This document shows positions 8,328-16,176 of a stretch of DNA of 64,000 nucleotides, piece by piece; within the stretch, counting starts at the first letter, position 1; every line of letters starts with the position of its first letter. The position numbers and the translations under genes are program-made. The notes beneath the pieces were generated by a model that was given only the letters and a program-made list of their open reading frames with translations, searched no databases and had not been told where the DNA came from. The DNA is from AC-51 sp036265325 (lineage in GTDB: Bacteria; Actinomycetota; UBA4738; HRBIN12), in contig DATAPH010000046.1 of the NCBI GenBank assembly GCA_036265325.1, positions 1 to 64,000 of the forward strand, given 5' to 3'.

Positions 8328-9089
8328 GTGAACGTTCCTCGAACGATCCGTTTGGATCTCGCGTACGACGGCACCGACTTCCATGGTTGGGCGGCCCAGC
8401 GGGGTCCAGCGATCCGGACCGTTGAAGGTGAGCTCAGCGCGGCCCTCGAAGAACTGCTTTGCGAGCCGGTCAAGTTGTCGGTTGCCGGACGCACCGACGC
8501 AGGGGTGCATGCACGCGGCCAGGTGGCGTCGTTCAAGACGACGTCCGCGAGAACGACCGTGCAGATCCGCGACTTCTTGAACGGGCGGTTCGCGCCAGAG
8601 ATCTCGGTCCATGCCGCGCGCGACGTGAAGCCCGGGTTCGACGCCAGGTTCTCGGCGAGCGCGCGGGAGTACGGCTACGCGATCGACACGTCCGAGACGC
8701 CGGACCCGTTCACCGGGCGGTTCACATGGCATCGCCCCGGTCGCCTCAACGTCGCAGCCATGCGCCGCGCTGGCGAGGTGCTGGTCGGTTCGCACGACTT
8801 CACGAGCTTCTGCCGGCACCCGGGCGCCGGGCGTCCGACCGTCCGTGATCTCGAACGTCTCACGGTTCGGCGCGACGGTGATCTCGACGTGTTCCGGCTC
8901 CGGGCGAACGCCTTCCTGCACCAGATGGTCCGGATCATGGTTGGCACGGTGGTGCAGGTGGGGGAGGGTCGGCTTTCGGCAGCGGACGTCGGCCGCATCC
9001 TGGCCGCGAAGGACCGGTCGACGGCGCCCAAAGCGGCGCCCGCGGCTGGACTCACGCTGGAGCGCGTCGTCTACGGCCGTCGGGCGTAG
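8328..9089 (+). CDS. truA: tRNA pseudouridine(38-40) synthase
   Basis: A 253-residue TruA that isomerises uridines 38-40 in the tRNA anticodon arm. The catalytic aspartate is Asp57 in AGRTDAGVHA. Other family blocks are YDGTDFHGWA, the ARFSASAREY region and FLHQMVRIMVGT near the C-terminus. The start is GTG at 8328. Its place after rplQ is conserved in actinobacteria, although here a minus-strand acetyltransferase gene separates them. Confidence 0.96.
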   Translation: MNVPRTIRLDLAYDGTDFHGWAAQRGPAIRTVEGELSAALEELLCEPVKLSVAGRTDAGVHARGQVASFKTTSARTTVQIRDFLNGRFAPEISVHAARDVKPGFDARFSASAREYGYAIDTSETPDPFTGRFTWHRPGRLNVAAMRRAGEVLVGSHDFTSFCRHPGAGRPTVRDLERLTVRRDGDLDVFRLRANAFLHQMVRIMVGTVVQVGEGRLSAADVGRILAAKDRSTAPKAAPAAGLTLERVVYGRRA

Positions 9090-9136
9090 CAGCGCTCCGG
9101 AGGGGTGGCCGGTCCCTCCGGGCGCGCATCACCCGA

Positions 9137-9181
9137 TCAGCAGCAGCCGGGCGGGCAACAAGGTCCGTTGTCGAACCGCAT
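9137..9181 (-). CDS. Putative 14-residue cysteine-rich peptide
   Basis: Minus-strand ORF MRFDNGPCCPPGCC. It has an excellent Shine-Dalgarno: AAAGGAGG, five bases before the ATG. Four of its last seven residues are cysteines in two pairs. It is divergent from the ArsR gene and lies about 30 bases from an ArsR-type operator. This could be a metal- or arsenite-binding mini-peptide or a cysteine-codon leader peptide, although no same-strand gene follows (only the antisense of truA). Only the SD and composition support it. Confidence 0.4.
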   Translation of the reverse strand: MRFDNGPCCPPGCC

Positions 9182-9211
9182 CGTCGCCTCCTTTCGCACC
9201 GTGAGCGAAGG

Positions 9212-9229
9212 CATCGACGTCTATCGATG
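9212..9229. promoter_or_regulatory. Predicted ArsR operator, distal site
   Basis: Perfect inverted repeat CATCGA-N6-TCGATG. It is nearly identical (16 of 18 bases) to the site in front of the second ArsR gene at 18803-18820. It lies between the cysteine-rich ORF and arsR, so one repressor could control both directions. Confidence 0.65.
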
Positions 9230-9246
9230 TCTCGGTTCGCCTGAGG

Positions 9247-9276
9247 TTGCCATAAGACATCGATATCTGTCAATAT
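9247..9276. promoter_or_regulatory. ArsR promoter with overlapping operator
   Basis: A -35-like TTGCCA (9247-9252) and a weak -10 CAATAT (9271-9276) bracket the inverted repeat GACA-N8-TGTC (9256-9271). A transcript from here would begin at about 9284, the preferred start codon of the regulator. Repressor binding would occlude the promoter. Confidence 0.45.
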
Positions 9277-9283
9277 GTGCTGC

Positions 9284-9715
9284 ATGCGCCCACCGGTATC
9301 CGTTCTCGAACCTACGTCCGCGGTCGCGTGCTGCGCCCCGATCGCCGACCCCGGCTTGAGCGACGACGAGGCGGTCGCAACTGCCGAGCTGTTCCGCGCG
9401 CTCGGCGATCCGGCTCGGGTACGGATCCTGCACATCCTCGCGACTCAAACCGACGAGGTGTGCGGGTGCGACCTCGAGCAGCCGCTCGGCCTATCCCAGC
9501 CGACCGTCAGCTTCCATCTGAAGAAGCTCGCCGAGGCGGGTGTCCTCGACCGCGAGAAGCGAGGCGTCTGGGTCTATCACTCCCTGAACCCGGAAGCCCG
9601 CCGTCGGCTCGATGACGTCCTTCGTCTAACCCGGAGGGAGGGCCCGCTGACCTACGAGTTGTCCAAGGCCGCCGGCTCGCAGCTGAACCAGAAGACGTTC
9701 CGCGCTTCAACGTGA
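9284..9715 (+). CDS. arsR: ArsR/SmtB-family arsenic-responsive repressor
   Basis: A winged-helix repressor of about 143 residues that leaves DNA on binding As(III). The metalloid motif EVCGCDL (Cys60, Cys62) matches the arsenic-sensor pattern, and an N-terminal Cys-Cys pair (16-17) matches the second ligand set known in corynebacterial ArsR. The recognition helix is LSQPTVSFHLKKL. ATG 9284 is preferred over ATG 9275 because it aligns with the paralogue at 18834 and fits a leaderless promoter. It is about 25 residues longer at the C-terminus than the paralogue. No arsenic gene follows on this strand, so its targets may include the distant arsR/arsM promoter. Confidence 0.88.
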   Translation: MRPPVSVLEPTSAVACCAPIADPGLSDDEAVATAELFRALGDPARVRILHILATQTDEVCGCDLEQPLGLSQPTVSFHLKKLAEAGVLDREKRGVWVYHSLNPEARRRLDDVLRLTRREGPLTYELSKAAGSQLNQKTFRAST

Positions 9716-9923
9716 TCCGCCCGCCAGCGTGCTCGTACCGTGACCAGGCCATCCGGTTGGGTCTCCGGTAGACGGATGGTCGAACGCTCCCGCGCGTCCT
9801 AGCGGTCGTGTTGGGGGGTTTCTCGATTCAGGGGCTAGTGCTGCCGTCGCGATACGGGCGTTACTCGCATCTTCACCCCTGGCCTTCGACCCCCGCCGCC
9901 GTGGTTGCGTTGATCTCGACGCC

Positions 9924-11501
9924 TTAGGACACCTGGATCGAGACCGTGTCGTAACCGGTGGCCCCCGAGGGGAACGGAGGTGTCTCGACACCTGTTTGCA
10001 CCGCTCCGGTGCCGTCGATCGCGCGCACGCGGATCAGATGGGACCCCGGCGTCGCGTTCCACCGGAACTTCCATTGACGCCATGTGTCGGGCGAGTCGAC
10101 GGAGCCAAGCTCCGCGGCGATCCAAGGGCGGTTGTCGATCTGCACCTGCACCCCTTGGATGCCCCTGTGCTGGGCCCAGGCCACGCCGGCGATGTCCACC
10201 GGACCCGCGTTCTCGCGCCCACCGTTCGTAGGCGTGTCGATCCGTGACGCCGTCTTCACGTCGACCGCCTTGGCCCAGCTCCGTTTCACCCAGTAGGACT
10301 GGAACGAATCATCGGTGAGCTCGATCGACGTGATCCACTTGGTCGCCGACTCGTATCCATAAAGGCCCGGCACGAGCATCCGGACGGGGAATCCGTGCTC
10401 GAATGGGAGTGGCTGTCCGTCCATTGAGATCGCCAGCATCGCGTCGCGCCCGTCGGTCGCCTGGGCCAGCGGCGTCCCGGCGGTGAACCCGTCGACCGAG
10501 CGACTCGCGATCTGCGTCGCGCCGGGTTGGATCCCTACCTCGTTCAAGAGTGGGAGCAAGGGTGCGCCCACCCACCGGGTCGTGCCGATGTAGCGGCCGC
10601 CGACGGGGTTGGACACGCAGTTGAGCGTGATATCGCGTTCGATCAGATCGCGCGCGATCAGGTCCTGGAACGACAACGTGAGTGGTCGGTCGACCATCCC
10701 GCTGATGTCGAGACGCCAGTCCTCGACCTTCATCCGGGGCACGAGTAGGGCCGTGTCGACACGGTAGAACTGTTCGACCGGTGTGTAGAAGGTGGAGATG
10801 CCCGCGACGTTGAAGCTCGCGTCGGCCGGGAGTGCCGACGCCTTGCTGACCGGCGCCGGGATCGACAGCGCCGATCGATCAGCCGCGGCTTGGGCATTTC
10901 CACTGAGGAAGCGGGCCGCTCCTCCGGCGGCGACGACCGCCGCGCCGAGTGCGGCCCCCGTCACCAGGAACCGGCGACGGTCGAGATCGGCCGGCAGCGT
11001 GGGCTCGCCCGATGCGGAAGCTTCGTCGGGCGCGGGGTGTCGAGGAGCCATCGACCGGAGCAGGAGGGCGTAGGAGGCGGCTGCGGCGATGCCCGCGATC
11101 ATGGCGGGGACGGCGTACGAGGACGTCGCCGTGGGTCGCGTGATCTCGGCCGCCAACGCGAGCAGCGTCAGTCCGGCGATCCCTGCGAAGCCGACCCACC
11201 GCCGTCGCGCGCTCAACACCCCGACCGCCAGCGCGATCACTGCCAGGGTGAGGAAGATGCCGGTCAGCAGCACCCTCTTGTCGTTGGAGCCGAACGTGCG
11301 GATCGCGAAGGACTTGAGCCATTCGGGGGTCGCATCGATCGCAGCCTGTCCGACAGCGATCACGGGCGAGGCCTCCGGCACAGTCACGGCCGCCACCAGA
11401 TGACCGGTCGACACGGCTACCGCGGTGACGAGCAGCCCGACGAGCGCACCCAGCGAACGACTGGGCTGCGGGGTTGCCGCCTGCTGGATATCGCTCGCCA
11501 T
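9924..11501 (-). CDS. Membrane-anchored sulfite-oxidase-fold molybdopterin oxidoreductase
   Basis: A 525-residue protein. About four hydrophobic segments lie in residues 15-150. A twin-arginine-like anchor follows (RRRFLVTGAA, 175-184). The sulfite oxidase/YedY catalytic domain has the molybdenum-ligand cysteine Cys295 in TLNCVSNPVGG and blocks such as PVRMLVPGLYGYESATKW. A C-terminal dimerisation domain of Mo-co type starts near residue 415. The substrate could be sulfite or another oxyanion or sulfoxide; no haem-binding site is seen, so electrons probably pass through the membrane part. It is divergent from the ECF sigma gene, 90 bases away. Confidence 0.88.
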   Translation of the reverse strand: MASDIQQAATPQPSRSLGALVGLLVTAVAVSTGHLVAAVTVPEASPVIAVGQAAIDATPEWLKSFAIRTFGSNDKRVLLTGIFLTLAVIALAVGVLSARRRWVGFAGIAGLTLLALAAEITRPTATSSYAVPAMIAGIAAAASYALLLRSMAPRHPAPDEASASGEPTLPADLDRRRFLVTGAALGAAVVAAGGAARFLSGNAQAAADRSALSIPAPVSKASALPADASFNVAGISTFYTPVEQFYRVDTALLVPRMKVEDWRLDISGMVDRPLTLSFQDLIARDLIERDITLNCVSNPVGGRYIGTTRWVGAPLLPLLNEVGIQPGATQIASRSVDGFTAGTPLAQATDGRDAMLAISMDGQPLPFEHGFPVRMLVPGLYGYESATKWITSIELTDDSFQSYWVKRSWAKAVDVKTASRIDTPTNGGRENAGPVDIAGVAWAQHRGIQGVQVQIDNRPWIAAELGSVDSPDTWRQWKFRWNATPGSHLIRVRAIDGTGAVQTGVETPPFPSGATGYDTVSIQVS

Positions 11502-11577
11502 CTACTCGGGCAGGACGACCAGCTCGCGCATTGGATTCCGCCCGGCGTCGGGAATCGGCCGGGGCCGCGGCGCGTCC

Positions 11578-11583
11578 TAGGCT
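11578..11583 (+). promoter_or_regulatory. -10 box of the ECF sigma gene, leaderless type
   Basis: TAGGCT ends 8 bases before the GTG at 11592. No Shine-Dalgarno is visible. Confidence 0.45.
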
Positions 11584-11591
11584 GATAGCAC

Positions 11592-12107
11592 GTGGATCAC
11601 GATCGATTCCTCGAGGAGACCTTGCCTGCGATGGACATGGTGTATGCCCTCGCGCGCCGAGCGGTGCCCGGCGACGACGTCCAGGATCTCGTTCAGGACA
11701 CGTTCCTGGCCGCCTACCGGGCCTGGTTGGACGATCGCAGGCCCGAGCGCGTCGAGCCTTGGATCGCCACGATCTGCCTCAACCTGGCTCGATCCCGTTA
11801 TCGCTCCCGCCGGCGTCGGCACATCGAGGTGCCCCTGGACGCGAGCGTCGAGGCGATGGCCTCGCACGAAGATCCGGCCGATCGGGCGCTCGAGGCCCTT
11901 GACGCCGATGCGGTCCATCGCGCGATGTGGACGTTGCCCGAGGAGCAGCGGATCGCGATCGCGCTCGTGGACCTCGCCGACATGAGTGTGCTGGACGCCG
12001 CCGCGGCGATGGGCTCGCCGAAGGGGACCGTTTTGTCGCGACTCCACAGGGGACGACGTGCGCTCGCCACGATGTTGACCGAGCATCGCCGGGAACAGAC
12101 GTCATGA
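11592..12107 (+). CDS. ECF-family RNA polymerase sigma factor
   Basis: A 171-residue sigma-70 of the extracytoplasmic type. Region 2 (DLVQDTFLAAYRAW) binds the polymerase and the -10 element. Region 4 (AAAAMGSPKGTVLSRLHRGR) binds the -35. The start is GTG 11592. Its stop overlaps the start of the next gene by four bases (ATGA), the usual coupling of sigma and anti-sigma. It is divergent from the molybdoenzyme gene, which may be a target. Confidence 0.93.
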   Translation: MDHDRFLEETLPAMDMVYALARRAVPGDDVQDLVQDTFLAAYRAWLDDRRPERVEPWIATICLNLARSRYRSRRRRHIEVPLDASVEAMASHEDPADRALEALDADAVHRAMWTLPEEQRIAIALVDLADMSVLDAAAAMGSPKGTVLSRLHRGRRALATMLTEHRREQTS

Positions 12108-12829
12108 CCGACCACGATCGGGACCGCGCTGCAGCTGCCTATGTCACCGGCACGATGGCGCCGGATGAGCGCGAGCGGTTCGAGGAGCACTTGTTGACGT
12201 GTGAGACATGCTGGCGAGAGGTAAGCCTGGACCGTCAGGGCCGAACGCTGGCAGAGTCCGCTCGCGAGGCGGCCCCGGCCCACCTTCGCGAGGGTGTGCG
12301 CGCAGCAGTGCTCGCCGCCGCATCGGATCGCAGCGGGGTCCCTTCGGGCAAGCCTCATCGGCGAGCCGACCGCCTTCGTGGACTTGCGGCGGTCGCGGCG
12401 GTGTTCGCGCTCCTCGCAGCGGGGGTCCTCGTTCGCAGCGCTCCCTCGCTCTCGAGCATCGATGCGGCGATGACGGTGTATGCGCAGTCCCAGATCGAGG
12501 CGGATCACGAGCCGATGCCCGCGCCGGACCTCGGCACACTCGGGATGGCTTCCACGGGCGCGGCCCATATGCAGCTCGGAGCGATGGATGTCCAAGCCTT
12601 CGCCTACCGGGCGGATACCGGCGCTCGGATGACGGTGTTCGTCGCCGATCAGCCGTTCCCGATGCCACCCGGCGCGAGCCCGACGCTCGATGGATGGGAC
12701 ATGTCCCACGACGACATGCATCTCATGACGGGTGACGGATCGAAGCCGTTCCTCGCGATCTCTACCGATATGGCGTTGTTGACATCGCTCCAGCATGGTC
12801 TGGACCTCGGCATGGTCCAGCTCGCCTGA
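12104..12829 (+). CDS. Zinc-finger transmembrane anti-sigma factor with Met/His-rich outer domain
   Basis: A 241-residue protein coupled to the upstream sigma gene. The cytoplasmic N-terminus has the anti-sigma zinc motif H29-x3-C33-x2-C36 (EEHLLTCETCWREV). A transmembrane helix spans about residues 88-108. The outer domain (110-241) is rich in methionine and histidine, including DMSHDDMHLM and PMPPGASP. It probably holds the sigma factor at the membrane until an external signal; the Met/His cluster suggests a metal such as copper, which is inference. Confidence 0.85.
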   Translation: MTDHDRDRAAAAYVTGTMAPDERERFEEHLLTCETCWREVSLDRQGRTLAESAREAAPAHLREGVRAAVLAAASDRSGVPSGKPHRRADRLRGLAAVAAVFALLAAGVLVRSAPSLSSIDAAMTVYAQSQIEADHEPMPAPDLGTLGMASTGAAHMQLGAMDVQAFAYRADTGARMTVFVADQPFPMPPGASPTLDGWDMSHDDMHLMTGDGSKPFLAISTDMALLTSLQHGLDLGMVQLA

Positions 12830-12899
12830 GGGAATCAGATCGGGCTCGAGGCGTCCTTCCCTCATGAGCCCGAAGGTCGGGCAGGGATGGGGAGGCAGC

Positions 12900-13268
12900 A
12901 TGCGGCTCGTTACGAAGGTCGGCGCCGTCATCGCACCGTTGATGCTCGCGCTCACGATGGCTGGTGCCGTGCCAGCACAGGCGGCGGTCGCTAGCCACGT
13001 CACCATCAGGTGGAACGCGATGCACGAGGACTTCCACGGCGTGGTCACGTCGGGCAGCCATGAATGCATCGCGCACCGGACGGTGAAGGTCTTCAAGAAG
13101 ACGATGACCGGAGCGACCCTGGTCGGCAAGACGTCGTCGAACAACAAGGGTCATTGGAAGGTCGACCTGATGGCGCACTCGGGCACGTATTTCGCCAAGG
13201 TCCCGGCGCAGACCATCATGGCCACGCACTGCGCGAAGGCACGATCGACCACCGTCGACGTGATGTAG
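12900..13268 (+). CDS. Small exported protein, unknown
   Basis: A 122-residue protein starting at ATG 12900 after a strong GGAGG. Residues 1-28 are a signal peptide (LMLALTMAGAVPAQA). The mature part is short and basic with two cysteines (SHECIAH and THCAKA), probably a disulfide. It is repeatedly positive and beta-rich (RTVKVFKKTMTGATLVGKT). No family is recognised. It lies 70 bases after the anti-sigma gene and is followed by a strong terminator, so it may be the last gene of that operon. Confidence 0.7.
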   Translation: MRLVTKVGAVIAPLMLALTMAGAVPAQAAVASHVTIRWNAMHEDFHGVVTSGSHECIAHRTVKVFKKTMTGATLVGKTSSNNKGHWKVDLMAHSGTYFAKVPAQTIMATHCAKARSTTVDVM

Positions 13269-13278
13269 CGCGTTCAGA

Positions 13279-13306
13279 AGCCCGGGACCCTTCAGGGTCC
13301 CGGGCT
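13279..13306 (+). terminator. Strong hairpin terminator
   Basis: A perfect 12-bp stem (AGCCCGGGACCC pairing with GGGTCCCGGGCT) with loop TTCA, 10 bases after the exported-protein stop. It is followed by CTCCTCGC rather than a U tract, as is common in GC-rich actinobacteria. Confidence 0.75.
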
Positions 13307-13456
13307 CTCCTCGCCCGTGCTGCCGGTGCGATCCGTGACCCCCGGCGCGACGTTCTAGTTCCTCGTTGAGCGCGACGAGGCTTGCTCGACGTCATCGGAC
13401 TCTTTCACTCGACGTGGGGCCGAGAACCTTCCGATCGGCCCTGCGCGTACCGCGCT

Positions 13457-13486
13457 TTGACGGCCTCGCAACGCCGCAGGTAACCT
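13457..13486 (+). promoter_or_regulatory. Promoter of rplM-rpsI
   Basis: A -35 TTGACG (13457-13462) and a -10 TAACCT (13481-13486) are 18 bases apart, in a good housekeeping arrangement. The predicted start of transcription (about 13493) is just before the hairpin that covers most of the short leader. Confidence 0.65.
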
Positions 13487-13495
13487 GGGTGGCCG

Positions 13496-13515
13496 GTCGG
13501 CCCTGCCGGGCCGAC
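13496..13515 (+). promoter_or_regulatory. 5'-terminal hairpin in the rplM leader
   Basis: A perfect 8-bp stem, GTCGGCCC / GGGCCGAC, with loop TGCC. It ends 11 bases before the rplM ATG, where a Shine-Dalgarno would normally lie; none is present. It may protect the mRNA end or act as a protein-binding control element. The role is inference. Confidence 0.45.
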
Positions 13516-13526
13516 ATCCTTACGTT

Positions 13527-14219
13527 ATGAAGACCTACTCGCCCAAGCCTGAGCACATCGAGCGCCGCTGGTACGTCGTGGACGCCAGCGGTGTTGTGCT
13601 GGGCAGGCTGGCCTCCGAGGTCGCAACGATCCTGCGGGGCAAGCACAAGCCGATGTACGCGCCCCACATGGACACCGGCGATCACGTGGTTGTCGTCAAT
13701 GCCGACAAGATCGAGCTGACGGGCAATAAGGGCGAGGACAAGTACGCCTACCGCCACTCCGGCTTTCCGGGCGGCATCCGGGCGGTCAAGTACAAAGACC
13801 TGATGGCCAACCGTCCGGTCGCGGCGGTGGAGAAGGCCGTTCGCGGCATGCTCCCCAAGAACACGATCGGGCGCCAGATGCTGAAGAAGCTGCACGTCGT
13901 CCCGGGACCGGAGCACCCGCACGCGGCGCAGTCGCCACAGGCATTGGCGCTCGGCGAACGTCCGGCCTGGAACGGCCTGCCGTCCAAGGCGGCGCCGGAG
14001 GCGAAGCAGAAGGCCGCGACGAAGCCGAAGGCCTCGTCGACCAAGCCGACGGCATCGAACGCGAAGTCGGAGAGCGTCGCGACGTCCAAGGCGACGGCCG
14101 CGAAGCCGAAGGCGAAGAGCGCCACCAAGGCGAGTTCGGCGAAGCCGAAGGCCAAGAGCGCGACGAAGGCCACCGACAAGAAGCCGGCGGCTAAGAAGAA
14201 GACCGACACCGAGGAGTAA
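13527..14219 (+). CDS. rplM: 50S ribosomal protein L13 with long basic C-terminal extension
   Basis: Residues 1-142 are a normal L13 (KTYSPKPEHIERRWYVVDAS, GRLASEVATILRGKHKPMY, GMLPKNTIGRQMLKKLHVV), an early 50S assembly protein. Residues 143-230 are an added Lys/Ala/Ser/Pro tail with two copies of AKPKAKSATKA, resembling histone-H1-like or disordered nucleic-acid-binding tails. The usual bacterial length is about 142-150, so the protein is some 80 residues too long. rpsI follows after 4 bases. Confidence 0.95.
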   Translation: MKTYSPKPEHIERRWYVVDASGVVLGRLASEVATILRGKHKPMYAPHMDTGDHVVVVNADKIELTGNKGEDKYAYRHSGFPGGIRAVKYKDLMANRPVAAVEKAVRGMLPKNTIGRQMLKKLHVVPGPEHPHAAQSPQALALGERPAWNGLPSKAAPEAKQKAATKPKASSTKPTASNAKSESVATSKATAAKPKAKSATKASSAKPKAKSATKATDKKPAAKKKTDTEE

Positions 14220-14223
14220 GCAC

Positions 14224-14619
14224 GTGGTCGCAACAGCACCGAAGCTGTCGACGGGTCGCCGTAAGGGCGCCGTCGCTCGTGTCCGGCTCACGCCGGGCGA
14301 CGGTGGGTTCACGGTCAATGGGCGTCCGGTCGACGACTACTTCCCGACACGCGTCCACCGGATGGTCGCGCGCGGGCCGCTGACCGCGATCGAGCGCGAA
14401 CGCGACTACGACGTGGCGGTCACGATCCGCGGCGGCGGCATATCGGGCCAGGCCGGAGCCGTCCGATTGGGCATCGCCAGGGCGCTCGTCGAGCTCGATC
14501 CCGAGCTCCGAGCCCAGCTCAAAGCGGAGGGCTTCCTGAGACGCGACGCCCGTGAGAAGGAACGCCGGAAGTACGGCCTGAAGAAGGCCCGCAAGGCGCC
14601 GCAGTACTCGAAGCGCTGA
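14224..14619 (+). CDS. rpsI: 30S ribosomal protein S9
   Basis: A 131-residue S9 with a GTG start. Family blocks are STGRRKGAVARVRLTPG, VTIRGGGISGQAGAVRLGIA and the C-terminal tail KAPQYSKR, whose end reaches the P-site tRNA. It is paired with rplM as in nearly all bacteria. Confidence 0.97.
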   Translation: MVATAPKLSTGRRKGAVARVRLTPGDGGFTVNGRPVDDYFPTRVHRMVARGPLTAIERERDYDVAVTIRGGGISGQAGAVRLGIARALVELDPELRAQLKAEGFLRRDAREKERRKYGLKKARKAPQYSKR

Positions 14620-14674
14620 CCATCTCGGTCGTGCTCCGGGTCTCGGCCCGGACACGAACGAAGGAGTCAGCACC

Positions 14675-15853
14675 ATGCCGAACGAGATCGCACCCAACGT
14701 CCTTTCGTGGGCGAGCGAGCTCGACGAGCTCACCACCGAGCAGGCCGCTCGCACCGCACGCCTGCCGATCCTCGCCGGTCACCTCGCCCTGATGCCCGAC
14801 GCCCACTACGGGATGGGCGCAACGATCGGGTCGGTCATCCCGACCGAGACGGCCGTCATCCCGTCGGCGGTCGGCGTCGATATCGGCTGCGGCATGGCCG
14901 CACGGCGGCTTGACCTCCGCGTGGATCAGCTTCCCGACGCCGGCCTCGACGGCTGGGTCGACCGGATGCGTCGCGACGTGCCGGCGGGCCTCGGCAACTG
15001 GCACGGCGCGCCCTCGGACGAGGCGCTCGCGTGGATGAACGACAACCCGCCGCCGCCGACCCTTCGCAGGCCGGGCCGGGCGGCGGAGCAGCTCGGCACA
15101 TTGGGTTCGGGCAACCACTTCGTCGAGCTCGCGTCGGACGAGGAGGACCGCGTATGGATCCTGCTGCACTCGGGTTCCCGCGGCGGCGGGAACAAGCTCG
15201 CGACCCTGCACACCGGCGTGGCGCGGCGTCTGCACGAGGGCCTCGGCACCGAGCTCGAGGACCCGGAGCTCGCGTGGCTGCAGCTGGGGAGCGACGAGTT
15301 CGACGCGTACATCCGTGACCTCGGGTGGGCGCAGGCGTACGCGCGTGAGAACCGTCGCCAGCTGCTCGCCGCGACGCACCGGACGCTCGAGCGAACGCTG
15401 GCCTGTGAGATCGCGGACCTCGACGAGGTGAACTGCCACCACAACTACACCGAGCTCGAGGAGCACGATGGCCGTTGGCTCTGGATCACGCGCAAGGGCG
15501 CGATCCACGCCGGCGTCGGCGCGCGCGGGCTCATCCCCGGCTCGATGGGACAGCGGTCCTACCTGGTCGTCGGTCTCGGGAACGAGGCCTCGTATCAGTC
15601 CTGCTCGCACGGCGCGGGCCGGCGCATGAGCCGGAACCAGGCGCGCAAGACGCTGTCGGTCGAGACGCTCGAGCATCAGATGGCCGGGCGTGCATGGCAG
15701 GCGTCGGATGCCCAGGCGCTGCTGGACGAGGCGCCCGACGCCTACAAGCCGATCGACGTCGTGATGCGTGATCAGGCCGACCTGGTCCGGATCGAGCACG
15801 CGCTCACCGCGCTCGCGAACTACAAAGGGGTTGAGCGGATCAGGCGTCGCTAG
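14675..15853 (+). CDS. rtcB: RtcB-family RNA ligase
   Basis: A 392-residue RtcB, which joins RNA 2',3'-cyclic phosphate or 3'-phosphate to 5'-OH using GTP and Mn2+. Metal and active-site motifs are GVDIGCGM (Asp69, Cys72), LGSGNHFVEL, VNCHHNYTE and HGAGRRMSRNQA, with the guanylated histidine at about 312. The start follows GAAGGAG. No archease gene is adjacent. It lies between ribosomal genes and arsC/glmM; its end overlaps the convergent DUF2007 gene by 14 bases. Confidence 0.94.
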   Translation: MPNEIAPNVLSWASELDELTTEQAARTARLPILAGHLALMPDAHYGMGATIGSVIPTETAVIPSAVGVDIGCGMAARRLDLRVDQLPDAGLDGWVDRMRRDVPAGLGNWHGAPSDEALAWMNDNPPPPTLRRPGRAAEQLGTLGSGNHFVELASDEEDRVWILLHSGSRGGGNKLATLHTGVARRLHEGLGTELEDPELAWLQLGSDEFDAYIRDLGWAQAYARENRRQLLAATHRTLERTLACEIADLDEVNCHHNYTELEEHDGRWLWITRKGAIHAGVGARGLIPGSMGQRSYLVVGLGNEASYQSCSHGAGRRMSRNQARKTLSVETLEHQMAGRAWQASDAQALLDEAPDAYKPIDVVMRDQADLVRIEHALTALANYKGVERIRRR

Positions 15854-16124
15854 CGGGCGGCGCTTGTTCCGCTTCCTCGACGTCATCGTCATCGATCGCA
15901 TACGCGCCCGACTCGATGGCAGCGATGACGACCCGCGCGTCCTGCTCCTGATCGGCCTTGACGAAGAGGTAGCTCGGCCCGACGGGGTAGGCGTTGGACC
16001 CGCCCATGCTGCTCTTCAGGAGGACATCGATGCCGGCGTCCTCGAGGCGAGCGCGGGTCAGCTCCGCGATCATCGCGTCCCCGGTCGACCAGATCTGGAC
16101 GAGCCCGTCGTTCATGCCGGTCAT
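15840..16124 (-). CDS. DUF2007-type putative signal-transducing protein
   Basis: A 94-residue acidic protein. The middle part (MIAELTRARLEDAGIDVLLK, then YLFVKADQEQDARVVIAAIE) resembles the small DUF2007 alpha/beta fold. The C-terminus is acidic and probably flexible (DDDDVEEAEQAPP). No enzymatic motif is seen. It is convergent with rtcB. Confidence 0.7.
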   Translation of the reverse strand: MTGMNDGLVQIWSTGDAMIAELTRARLEDAGIDVLLKSSMGGSNAYPVGPSYLFVKADQEQDARVVIAAIESGAYAIDDDDVEEAEQAPPASDA

Positions 16125-16164
16125 CTTCGCATGCTCGGCGCCGGAAGGGCGCCTCGCCCGACGT

Positions 16165-16170
16165 CATACT
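16165..16170 (+). promoter_or_regulatory. -10 box of arsC, leaderless type
   Basis: CATACT ends 6 bases before the ATG of arsC, without a Shine-Dalgarno. No CATCGA-type ArsR site is visible in this short intergenic space. Confidence 0.45.
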
Positions 16171-16176
16171 CACGGC

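Noticed and set aside
9716..9923. Possible phage attachment site or small gene between arsR and the molybdoenzyme gene
   Set aside because: Only a loose 7-bp inverted repeat (CCATCCG/CGGATGG); no integrase, tRNA end or ORF with a start signal.
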